From Tenggerimyces flavus (lineage in GTDB: Bacteria; Actinomycetota; Actinomycetes; Propionibacteriales; Actinopolymorphaceae), in contig NZ_JAFBCM010000001.1 in assembly GCF_016907715.1 (NCBI RefSeq), forward strand, positions 4,650,001 to 4,714,000: a DNA stretch of 64,000 nt. Direction: 5' to 3'. Shown here in pieces: positions 37,196 to 44,868 of this stretch. Made by a program: the position numbers and the translations under genes. Position 1 is the stretch's first letter. The number at the start of each line of letters is the position of its first letter. The notes below the pieces were generated by a model, which saw nothing but the letters and a program-made list of their open reading frames with translations, was not told the origin of the DNA and ran no database searches.

Positions 37196-38388
37196 TTCGT
37201 GCCCTCCCATGCGGGGTTCTCCCAGATGACCGTTCCGCCCATGCCGATGCCGATGCACATCGTGGTGATGCCGTACCGGACGTCGGGGCGGTCCTCGAAC
37301 TGCCTTGCCAGCTGGAGCATCAGCCGGACGCCGCTCGACGCGAGCGGGTGCCCGACGGCGATCGCGCCGCCGTACGCGTTGATCCGCGGGTCGTCGTCGG
37401 CGAGGCCGAAGTGCTCGCAGAACGCCAACACCTGAACGGCGAACGCCTCGTTGATCTCGAATAGACCGATGTCGTCGATCGTCAACCCGGCCTTGCTCAG
37501 TGCCTTCTCGGTGGCCGGAACGGGTCCGACACCCATCACCTCGGGCTCGACGCCGACGAACGCGTACGACACCAGCCGCATCTTCGGCGTCAGCCCGAGC
37601 TCCAGGGCGACGTCTTCCGCGGCGAGCAGGCAGGCGGTCGCGCCGTCGTTCAGGCCAGCGGAGTTGCCCGCCGTCACGCGGCCGTGCGGGCGGAACGGGG
37701 TCTTGAGGCCGGCGAGCGCCTCCTTCGTCGTGCCGGGCCGCGGCGGCTCGTCGGCGGTGGCGAGGCCCCAGCCCTGCTCGACCGAACGGGTGGCGACATT
37801 GACCAGGTCGGGCTGGATCTTGCCGTTCGCGTACGCCTTGGCAAGCTTGTCCTGGCTGCCGACCGCGTACGTGTCGGCACGGTCCTTGGTCAGCTCGGGG
37901 TAGCGGTCGTGGATGTTCTCCGCGGTGGAGCCCATTACGAGTGCCGACGGGTCGACGAGCTTCTCGGCGATGATGCGCGGGTTGGGGTCGACGCCCTCGC
38001 CCATCGGGTGGTGGCCCATATGCTCGACCCCGCCGGCGATCGCGACGTCGTACGCCCCGAACGCGATGCCGGAGGAGATCGTGGTGACCGCGGTCATCGC
38101 GCCGGCGCACATCCGGTCGATGGCGAACCCGGGCACGGACTTCGGCAGCCCCGCGAGCAGCGCGGCGGTCCGGCCGATCGTGAGACCCTGGTCGCCAGTC
38201 TGCGTCGTCGCCGCGATGGCAACGTCGTCGACGCGCTCCGGTGGAAGCCCCGGATTGCGGCGCAGCAGCTCCCGGATGCACTTGATGACAAGATCGTCGG
38301 CGCGGGTCTCGGCATACATGCCGCCCGCCTTGCCGAACGGGGTGCGAACGCCGTCGACGAAGACGACGTCGCGAAGCTCACGGGGCAT
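37192..38388 (-). CDS. Acetyl-CoA C-acyltransferase (thiolase)
   Basis: The 398-residue thiolase has the nucleophile cysteine in RMCAGAMTAVT (about residue 87), the NEAFA motif (EINEAFAVQ) and the C-terminal catalytic cysteine/glycine block TTMCIGIGMGG, together with a GGAIAVGHPLASSG His motif. ATG 38388 follows GAGGAGGG at eight bases; ATG 38406 is less likely. It completes beta-oxidation with the overlapping downstream alpha-subunit gene. Confidence 0.93.
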   Translation of the reverse strand: MPRELRDVVFVDGVRTPFGKAGGMYAETRADDLVIKCIRELLRRNPGLPPERVDDVAIAATTQTGDQGLTIGRTAALLAGLPKSVPGFAIDRMCAGAMTAVTTISSGIAFGAYDVAIAGGVEHMGHHPMGEGVDPNPRIIAEKLVDPSALVMGSTAENIHDRYPELTKDRADTYAVGSQDKLAKAYANGKIQPDLVNVATRSVEQGWGLATADEPPRPGTTKEALAGLKTPFRPHGRVTAGNSAGLNDGATACLLAAEDVALELGLTPKMRLVSYAFVGVEPEVMGVGPVPATEKALSKAGLTIDDIGLFEINEAFAVQVLAFCEHFGLADDDPRINAYGGAIAVGHPLASSGVRLMLQLARQFEDRPDVRYGITTMCIGIGMGGTVIWENPAWEGTK

Positions 38389-38654
38389 AGGTGGAGCCCT
38401 CCTCACGCAGGGTACGGCGCGTTGCTACAGCCGATGCTACCCGCCGGTAACAATCCTCCGCCACCGACCCACCCTGCCCGGCCGGGGGTTTCGAATGAGG
38501 GCGTCCCTGTAGCGATCTATTCGATAGAGGGCGTCCCTCATTCCAAACGTGGCGGTCGGGGGTAGTGCCCAGGCCACGTTTCGGGTCTGCTCCGGCGTCC
38601 GATCCGCTGCTGCGGGATGTGGTTGCTGACCCTGCAGGTCGCCTCGTCGGGCCA
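38389..38654. other. Intergenic with family C repeat
   Basis: No gene is supported. The interval holds a palindromic repeat at 38493-38543 and is otherwise featureless. Confidence 0.5.
38493..38543. repeat. Family C-like palindromic repeat (GAATGAGGG variant)
   Basis: GAATGAGGG at the left is answered by CCCTCATTC at the right, with inner GGGCGTCCCT copies on both sides. A partial copy of the right half lies at 39351-39382 with one difference over about 30 bases. Confidence 0.75.
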
Positions 38655-39131
38655 CTAGCGTGTCAGATCCTTGACGAGCCGAACGAGTTCCGCATGTTGA
38701 GCTGAGCCTCCTGGATCGGCAGGGACATATCCAAGTCGGGAGTAGAAGTCGCTCACGCTGTGCTCGCCGTAGTTACGTACGAACAGACTCGCTCGCTTCG
38801 CCGTAGCCTCTCGCTCGGCAGCGCCCATCAGCGCTGTGCCGACCCCGCGTCCCTGCCAGTCCGGCGCGACAGTCAAGCGGTTGATGTAGAGCGTGTCCTC
38901 GACTTGCCTGGTGCGGACTGCGCCAACGATCCGCGCACCAAGGATCGCGACATGAGCCGTACTTGACTGGAGCTCCTGCTCGAGGTCTCGCAGGGTTTGC
39001 GTGAGAGCGGGCAGATGGAAATCGTTGTCACGCCGGGCCTCATCGACGAAGGCCGCCCGTTGCAGAGTCAGAATCTCTCCGGCATCAGACTGGACCGCGG
39101 ATCGCAACTGGATGTGACCTAGCCCAACCAC
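38655..39131 (-). CDS. GNAT acetyltransferase
   Basis: The product of about 158 residues has the GNAT acetyl-CoA motif QGRGVGTALMGAAEREA and a YSRLGY C-terminal signature. The likely start is GTG 39131, at the first conserved strand (IQLRSAVQSDAGEIL). An ORF extends upstream to 39263, but its sequence runs through repeat-rich DNA and is not convincing. The substrate is unknown. It marks the start of the accessory-like block. Confidence 0.75.
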   Translation of the reverse strand: MVGLGHIQLRSAVQSDAGEILTLQRAAFVDEARRDNDFHLPALTQTLRDLEQELQSSTAHVAILGARIVGAVRTRQVEDTLYINRLTVAPDWQGRGVGTALMGAAEREATAKRASLFVRNYGEHSVSDFYSRLGYVPADPGGSAQHAELVRLVKDLTR

Positions 39132-39470
39132 ATACCGCAGCCTAGGACCTCCGACGGCCCCTTCATCGAACCTGTGCTCTGGCCGATGTTCTTGCCGCAG
39201 CCAGTTAATCCCGGATGGGTCGTCCTGCATCGTGACTTTACCCACCAAGGAGGCGTTCACCACCCCTCCGAGCGCCCTCGGGACGCCCCCTTCATGGGCA
39301 AAGATGGGCGCCGGCTACCCGGTTCATGGCACGTGAGAACCGGGCTGGCCGATAGAGGTCGTCCCTCATTCCAAACGTGGCTGGTGGCGGGGGCTGTTTG
39401 GGTCGGGGGCACCCTGGTCCGAACCTATGGGACTAGGGCGCCCCTCACCCAACCCTCGGCCACCCGTCCA
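39132..39470. other. Repeat-rich intergenic region
   Basis: No gene is convincing. Degenerate family C-like fragments occur (for example CCCTTCAT motifs near 39164 and 39287) along with a better copy at 39351-39382. Confidence 0.55.
39351..39382. repeat. Partial family C-like repeat
   Basis: It matches 38522-38553 with one difference over about 30 bases (GATAGAGG then CGTCCCTCATTCC), followed by the same AAACGTGGC tail. The left half is missing. Confidence 0.75.
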
Positions 39471-39543
39471 TGATCATGAACGTGATCATGAAGGCAACCC
39501 GTCGTATACGACCAGTTCGGCTTCATGATCACGTACATGATCA
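39471..39543. repeat. Palindromic repeat family A, copy 2
   Basis: The arms are at 39471-39493 and 39521-39543, with one mismatch and a 27-base loop containing GTATACGACCAGTTCGG. Arms and loop are close to the copy at 2411-2485. The two copies are in the same arrangement, with direct GTGATCATGAAC-like units inside each arm. Confidence 0.88.
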
Positions 39544-39593
39544 CGGGCATCGGGGCAGCTGTCGGATGGCGGGGCGGCGACGGGACGACCCGG

Positions 39594-39846
39594 CTTCATC
39601 GACACCACGAGAAGCCAGGGGCCAACAAGCGACCGCAACACGGCAGCAAACCCCAGCAAGAAGGAACCTGGCCCGGGCACCCGTTCCCGGGGGAGGGGGC
39701 GGCGCGTTAAGAACAGGTGGCCGGGCCGGGGCGAGTCAAGGGTCGAAGATCGCGAAGCGACGTCGTTCGCCGTCCGCGAAGCGCCCTCGAACGGCGCCCT
39801 TGACGCGCCCCGGACCGGCCACCAAAATCGACCGCCGCAACAGCCC
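39594..39846 (-). repeat. Structured dispersed element, copy 2 (hairpin 39716-39823)
   Basis: This is the inverted counterpart of 23058-23312. The outer arms (39716-39740 and 39799-39823) are identical to those of copy 1, including its two mismatches. The inner stem is CGTTCG/CGAACG instead of GCCTCTCT/AGAGAGGC, so pairing is kept while sequence changed. A loop with CGCTTCGCG and a small TCGC-TTC-GCGA hairpin are shared. No nuclease gene is nearby. Confidence 0.8.
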
Positions 39847-39965
39847 ACGGACAGCACCAACCCCGAGGATGCCTCATCTCGACACCGCGCCCAGAGAGCT
39901 CGACAATCCAGGGAGCTTCGCCAAGAGGTCGAGCCAGCCGGCACTCGGAGACGGGACTGCGCAGG

Positions 39966-40130
39966 TCGAATGGCCGGGGGTGGCGGGGCCGAGTGGCTGA
40001 GGTGGCGGGATCGACCGGCCGGGGGCGGCGGGGCCGACCGACCGGTGCGGCGGGGCCGACCGGCCGAGGTGGGCTGATCGAGTGGCTGTGTGGCAGGGCC
40101 GGCCGGCCGGCGCGGCGGGGCGGGGCGGTG
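39966..40130. repeat. Degenerate GC-rich tandem repeats
   Basis: About seven imperfect units of 20-24 bases with the theme GGCGGGGCCGACCGGCCG. They occupy the stretch between structured element copy 2 and the map promoter. No gene is supported in this interval. Confidence 0.6.
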
Positions 40131-40153
40131 ATGGCGGGCCTCACTCCCAGACC

Positions 40154-40206
40154 TTGAATGAAGGGCACCTTCATTCAATAGGTTCGAATGAAGGTGCCCT
40201 TCATTC
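40154..40206. repeat. Palindromic repeat family C, paired copies
   Basis: Two palindromes (40154-40178 and 40186-40206). Each is built on GAATGAAGG with a three-base loop and its complement. The two are inverted relative to each other (GCA loop then TGC loop), so the whole also folds as one longer hairpin. It lies directly upstream of the map promoter. Confidence 0.9.
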
Positions 40207-40235
40207 AAAACCGTGGCGGCTGGCCGGGGCGAGGG

Positions 40236-40255
40236 ACCGGTATAGTTATACCGGT
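40236..40255 (+). promoter_or_regulatory. Palindromic operator over leaderless promoter of map
   Basis: ACCGGTATA (40236-40244) is inverted at 40247-40255. It contains TATAGT (40241-40246), a good -10, and overlaps the GTG start at 40254. A transcript beginning seven bases after the -10 would start at the GTG, so the mRNA is probably leaderless and tightly regulated at this site. Confidence 0.65.
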
Positions 40256-41021
40256 GATCGAACTGAAGACGCCGGCTGAGATCGGGCGGATGCACGTCAC
40301 CGGGCAGTTTGTCGGCCAGATCTTGGCCGAGCTCAGGGGGCTCGCCGGCGTGGGCGTGGACCTGATGGACCTCGAGCACCACGTCCGGCGCCGGATCGAG
40401 GAGCGTGGGGCGGTCTCGTGCTACTGGGACTACGCGCCCTCATTCGGCAAGGGCCCGTTCCGCAACGTCATCTGCCTCTCGGTGAACGACGCCGTCCTGC
40501 ACGGCCTGCCGCACAGGTACAAGCTCCGTGACGGCGACGTGCTCAGCATGGATCTGGCCGTGAGCATCGACGGCTGGGTCGCCGACTCCGCGGTCACCAC
40601 GATCGTCGGCACCCCGGCAGACGAGGACCGACGCCTGGTCACGGCGAGCGAGGAAGCCCTCGAGGCAGCCATCCAGCAAGCACAACCCGGCAACAGGCTC
40701 GGCGACATCTCGGCCTCCATCGCCAAGGTTGCCGACGGGTACGGCTACCCGGTCAACACCGAGTTCGGCGGCCACGGGCTCGGGCGCACCATGCACGAGG
40801 ACCCGCACGTCTCCAATCGTGGCCGCCCTGGCCGCGGCCTGGTCCTCAAGCCTGGCCTGACGATCGCGCTCGAGCCGTGGTTCGCCCGCACCACCGACAA
40901 GATCGTGTACGACCAGGACGGCTGGACGATCCGTTCGGCCGACGGTTCGAGGACGACGCACTCCGAGCACACGGTCGCGATCACCGAGAACGGACCGCTC
41001 GTCCTCACCCGCGTCCTCTAA
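40254..41021 (+). CDS. map: Type I methionine aminopeptidase
   Basis: The 255-residue protein removes N-terminal methionine from nascent proteins. Metal ligands fit type I enzymes: the two Asp in MDLAVSIDGWVADSA, His in GGHGLGRTMHEDP, Glu in TIALEPW and the final Glu in HSEHTVAIT. The N-terminal sequence from GTG 40254 (IELKTPAEIGRM) matches the normal start of this enzyme. It is preceded by no ribosome-binding site. Being in a repeat-rich block with its own palindromic operator, it is probably a second, non-housekeeping copy; this is inference. Confidence 0.9.
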   Translation: MIELKTPAEIGRMHVTGQFVGQILAELRGLAGVGVDLMDLEHHVRRRIEERGAVSCYWDYAPSFGKGPFRNVICLSVNDAVLHGLPHRYKLRDGDVLSMDLAVSIDGWVADSAVTTIVGTPADEDRRLVTASEEALEAAIQQAQPGNRLGDISASIAKVADGYGYPVNTEFGGHGLGRTMHEDPHVSNRGRPGRGLVLKPGLTIALEPWFARTTDKIVYDQDGWTIRSADGSRTTHSEHTVAITENGPLVLTRVL

Positions 41022-41069
41022 CTGCCAGAGGCCTTGACGGCCCACCAACAGCGCTCCTACCGTCTGCGG

Positions 41070-41097
41070 AAACGCTTACGCGCGTAAACGCTTACGC
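41070..41097 (+). promoter_or_regulatory. LacI-type operators, two copies
   Basis: AAACGCTTACGC occurs at 41070-41081 and again at 41086-41097, 16 bases apart. The second lies in GCGTAA-ACGC-TTACGC, a palindrome with six-base arms. The tract lies 11 bases before the LacI-family gene, which suggests autoregulation. Confidence 0.75.
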
Positions 41098-41108
41098 AAC
41101 GGAGAAGC

Positions 41109-42113
41109 ATGGTCACCGTTCACGACGTCGCCAGGCACGCCGGTGTCTCGATCGCGACCGTCTCGCGCGCCCTGAACGACCGGGAGCGCATCTCCTCAGC
41201 GACCCGTGACCGCGTCCTCGAGATCGCCAGAAGCCTCGGGTACCAGCCGAACGACCTCGCCCGCAGTCTCGCCGGGATGGCGACGCAGACCATCGCGCTC
41301 CTCCTCCCCGACATCACCAACCCGTTCTTCCCCGAGCTCGTCAAAGGCGTCCAAACAATCGCGGACGAACGAGGACACCTCCTGCTCCTCTGCCACAACG
41401 CCGACGACGGGGCGAAGGCGCGGGCCGACATCGCCATGCTCCGCCGCAAGAAGGTCGACGGCATCCTGCTCGTCGCCGGGACGCTCAAGGGCCGCGGCAT
41501 CGCGGGCGCCACCAGCGACCTCCCGACCGTCGTGCTCGACCGGCGCGTGCCCGGCCTGCGGTCCGACGTGGTCACTGTCGACCATCGTGCCGGCGCGCGC
41601 AAGGCGGTCGAGCACCTGCTGGAGCTCGGACATCGAAGGATCGCCCACATCACCGGCCCGCCCGGCATCAGCAGCAGCAAGGAACGCCAAGCGGGCTGGG
41701 AGGAAGCTCTCCGAGCGACAGGCATCGAGCCCGACAAGGAGCTGGTCGTCCAGGGCGACTTCCTCGAGGACGGCGGCTACGCCGGCGGACGTGCACTGAT
41801 CCAGCGCAAGGTCGACTTCACCGCCGCGTTCGCCGCGAACGACATGAGCGCGATCGGTCTGCTCAAGGCCCTCACCGAGGAGGGAAGACAGGTGCCGAAC
41901 GACGTCAGCGTCGTCGGCTTCGACGGCATTCACCTCGCCGCGTACACCGCGCCCGCGCTGACCACGGTCGCGCAGCCCATCTTCGACCTCGGCAGACGAG
42001 CCGCCGAGCTCCTGCTCGACCGCCTCGCGGCAGCCGAACCCGACAAGGAACCTCACACCGTCGTCCTCGAGACCAAGCTGGTCGTCCGGGGCAGCACCAG
42101 CCAGAGGAGATGA
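41109..42113 (+). CDS. LacI-family transcriptional regulator
   Basis: The 334-residue regulator has a LacI helix-turn-helix (VTVHDVARHAGVSIATVSRALN) at the N terminus, a hinge helix around 50-60 (NDLARSLAG), and a periplasmic-binding-protein-like effector domain with IALLLPDITNPFFPELVKG. ATG 41109 has GGAGAAG upstream. The two operator copies just upstream and the two secreted enzymes directly downstream (4 bases to the next ATG) indicate that it controls their expression in response to a sugar. Confidence 0.92.
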   Translation: MVTVHDVARHAGVSIATVSRALNDRERISSATRDRVLEIARSLGYQPNDLARSLAGMATQTIALLLPDITNPFFPELVKGVQTIADERGHLLLLCHNADDGAKARADIAMLRRKKVDGILLVAGTLKGRGIAGATSDLPTVVLDRRVPGLRSDVVTVDHRAGARKAVEHLLELGHRRIAHITGPPGISSSKERQAGWEEALRATGIEPDKELVVQGDFLEDGGYAGGRALIQRKVDFTAAFAANDMSAIGLLKALTEEGRQVPNDVSVVGFDGIHLAAYTAPALTTVAQPIFDLGRRAAELLLDRLAAAEPDKEPHTVVLETKLVVRGSTSQRR

Positions 42114-42116
42114 CCC

Positions 42117-44852
42117 ATGCACGGCCGCGCCCGTACGTTGCTTGCGATCCTCGTCTCGGCACTACTCATGACCTCGCTCGTCACCGCCGACTCGTGGGCC
42201 GAAGAGCCCACAGCGAAGGGAGTCACCGAGCCCGTGCTCACCGGAACAGCCCGCGCCTCCTCCTCGGCCGACGCCGCCCACGGTCCCGCGGCGGCGATCG
42301 ACGGCAGCCTCGCCACCTCCTGGCGGGCCGCCCGCAAGAACGACCAGTGGCTGGTGCTCGACCTCGGCCGACCGCACGTCCTCAGCGGCCTCCGGCAGAC
42401 GTTCGAGAAGCACGACACCTGGAGCTTCAAGGTCTCCGGGTCGCTGGACCGCACGACCTGGGCGACGCTCGCCGACTGGTCGTACGGCATCGCCGGCAAG
42501 ACGTTCGCCACCAGCGTCTCCGGCGCGTTCCGGTACGTCCGGCTGGACGTCCAAGGCGCGGCCCGCGGATCGATGCCGTCGAGCACGGAGTTCCTCGTCG
42601 AGGGATCGGCCACCGAGGTCGAGATCACCAACCCCGGCACGCCGGTGGAGACGAGCAGCGCGGGTGGCGGGTACGCGGGCAGGTTCGCGGTCGACCGGGA
42701 CACCTCGTCGTTCTGGGGCGCCGGCGCCGGCTCGCTCCCGCAGTGGCTCACCGTCGACCTCGGCAAGGCCCGGACGCTGTCGTCGGTCGAGCAGAACTTC
42801 AAGGACTACGGCACCTGGAAGTACACGATCGCCGGGTCGAACGACAACAAGGCGTTCACCACCATCGTCGACCACGAGACCACCCCGATCCGCGGCCAGT
42901 CGATCCGCGACCAGGTGCAGGGCACGTATCGCTATGTACGCCTGACGATCCTGAGCACCGAGCACGGCTACTGGGCGGGCAGCACCGGGTTCAAGGTGTT
43001 CGCGCCGCTGAAGAACGAGCTGCAGAAGGTCGTCAAACGCGACCTCGCGGAAGGGACGACGGCGACGTCCTCCTCGCTGAGCGTGGGCTTCGAGCCCTGG
43101 AACGCGGTCGACTCGCAGCCGTCGACGGCCTGGATCGCCGCCGACAACTCGACCCCGCAGTGGCTGCAGGTCGACCTTGGCAACCTCAGCACGGTCACCG
43201 GCATCGAGCAGACTTTCCTCAACCAGGACACGTGGTTCTTCAGCATCGACGGCTCGGCGGACGGGCGTACGTGGAAGCGCCTGCTCGACGAGCGCGACGG
43301 AGCGACCGGTCGCACGTTCACAGCGAACGTCAAGGGCAGCTACCGCTACGTCCGGATGATCGTGCCGAAGCGTTCCGCCAACGGGCGCTGGGCGAACAGC
43401 CAGCAGCTACGCATCCTCGGCAACGGCTCGCCCGAACGCAACCGGCGCTGGGTCGAGCGCTCGCGGCCGTTCCAGCGGTTCTACGCCAAGCACTACGTCA
43501 ACAAGTTCAAGGACATCACCGCCGACCTCGACGACCTGCGCGACCAGGGGTACGGCGGCATCGAGATCGCCGCACCGTACAAGGGACCACGTACGCCGTG
43601 GGCGGGTCTCGGCGCCACGGACAACTACGCGGTCGACCCGTCGCTCGGCACGATGGCCGACTTCGTGCGGATGGTCGACCGGGCGCACGAGCTCGGCATG
43701 AAGGTCGTGATGTTCGGCAACCCCGGGTACGCGAGCCCGGAGGCGCCGTTCTGGATCAAGGCGCAGAAGGAACCGAACAGCGTCGAGCGCAAGTGGTTCG
43801 ATATCCAGCCGGCGTACGGGCCCGAGGCCTGCAAGGCGGAGGATCGCAGGTACTGGAGCGAGCTCGCGAAGGGCTGCTACTTCTCCTTCTGGACCGACCC
43901 GTTCAATCCCGAGAACCACATGCCGGCTTACAACTTCGGCAACCAGGAGTGGCGCGACGAGACCGCGAAGATCCTCAGGTTCTGGATGGACAAGGGGATC
44001 GACGGGTTCGGCGCGGACGCGCCGCGCGCATACCTCAACATCAGCACCGAGATCAGCAAGAAGTACCTCACCGGCGTGCTCGACAACTACGACTCGTGGA
44101 CGTTCCCCGAGGGCCTGCAGCCGGACTGGGGCGGTGGGCGACCGGGCGACCTGCTGAACGGCGTACCCGAGCTGCGCTACAACACGATCCACGACCTGTT
44201 CGTGTCCTGGTGGGCCTGCACGACGCAGTGCAGCCGGATCATCCCGGCGATCGAGTCCGGCAACCCGTCGGCGTTGGAGAACACTTTCAAGGAGTCCCGC
44301 GACACGATCAACCAGCAGGGCGGGATCACGATGGCGATGCCGAGCTGGGACTCCGATGTCAACGGAGACGGGACGATCGTGCCGGAACGGCTCAAGCCCG
44401 CGACCGTGCGGCTGCTGGAGATGGCGACGATCCTCTCGGCCGGCAACCAGTTCTACATGAACAACGGCAACCACCTGTACCTCGCCGACGAGCGGACGAT
44501 CCCGACGTGGACCGAGGACCAGCAGGCGATGGTCTACAAGCTGCTGCGCGCGCAGGGCGCGACGTCGGCGTTCCAGCCGCGAGGACTGCGGTATCGCGTG
44601 CAGACGAACGACGACAACAAGTACTACGCGTTCGTCCGCACCGACAAGGCCGGCGGCGCCAAGGCGCTGGTGGTCCTCAACTTCCAGAACACCGAGCAGA
44701 CAGTGGACGTCGACGTCGTCAACACCGGCATCGACGCCGACCAGACCCCGCTCGACCTGCTCGCCGGTCAGCCCAGCAACGCGAAGATCGTGAACGGCAA
44801 GACACGGATCACCTTGCCAGCTAGGGGATTTGCTCTGCTTTCTGTGCAGTGA
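42117..44852 (+). CDS. Secreted discoidin / GH13-like glycosidase
   Basis: The 911-residue protein has a signal peptide (about 1-29), three F5/8 type C (discoidin) domains (about 35-165, 170-295, 310-440), a GH13-like (beta/alpha)8 domain (about 455-800) and a C-terminal beta domain. The GH13 landmarks are altered. DNYAVDPSLGTMADF and GMKVVMFGNPGY align with the beta-2 to beta-3 region but lack the usual Asp and His of motif I. GIDGFGADAPR gives the nucleophile candidate D634 but with Gly for the usual Arg. FPEGLQP gives the acid/base candidate E665. It is coupled to the LacI gene and to the downstream paralogue. The polysaccharide substrate is unknown. Confidence 0.85.
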   Translation: MHGRARTLLAILVSALLMTSLVTADSWAEEPTAKGVTEPVLTGTARASSSADAAHGPAAAIDGSLATSWRAARKNDQWLVLDLGRPHVLSGLRQTFEKHDTWSFKVSGSLDRTTWATLADWSYGIAGKTFATSVSGAFRYVRLDVQGAARGSMPSSTEFLVEGSATEVEITNPGTPVETSSAGGGYAGRFAVDRDTSSFWGAGAGSLPQWLTVDLGKARTLSSVEQNFKDYGTWKYTIAGSNDNKAFTTIVDHETTPIRGQSIRDQVQGTYRYVRLTILSTEHGYWAGSTGFKVFAPLKNELQKVVKRDLAEGTTATSSSLSVGFEPWNAVDSQPSTAWIAADNSTPQWLQVDLGNLSTVTGIEQTFLNQDTWFFSIDGSADGRTWKRLLDERDGATGRTFTANVKGSYRYVRMIVPKRSANGRWANSQQLRILGNGSPERNRRWVERSRPFQRFYAKHYVNKFKDITADLDDLRDQGYGGIEIAAPYKGPRTPWAGLGATDNYAVDPSLGTMADFVRMVDRAHELGMKVVMFGNPGYASPEAPFWIKAQKEPNSVERKWFDIQPAYGPEACKAEDRRYWSELAKGCYFSFWTDPFNPENHMPAYNFGNQEWRDETAKILRFWMDKGIDGFGADAPRAYLNISTEISKKYLTGVLDNYDSWTFPEGLQPDWGGGRPGDLLNGVPELRYNTIHDLFVSWWACTTQCSRIIPAIESGNPSALENTFKESRDTINQQGGITMAMPSWDSDVNGDGTIVPERLKPATVRLLEMATILSAGNQFYMNNGNHLYLADERTIPTWTEDQQAMVYKLLRAQGATSAFQPRGLRYRVQTNDDNKYYAFVRTDKAGGAKALVVLNFQNTEQTVDVDVVNTGIDADQTPLDLLAGQPSNAKIVNGKTRITLPARGFALLSVQ

Positions 44853-44868
44853 CCTGAGAGGAGCGACG

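Noticed and set aside
37196-38281. N-terminal extension of the beta-oxidation alpha subunit
   Set aside because: The open frame continues through the thiolase gene only in a shadow reading; GTG 37195, coupled to the thiolase stop, is the real start.
39470-40000. 176-codon ORF beginning in palindrome family A
   Set aside because: It begins inside the repeat (MIMNVIMK) and runs through the structured element and GC-rich repeats. There is no plausible protein sequence or start signal.
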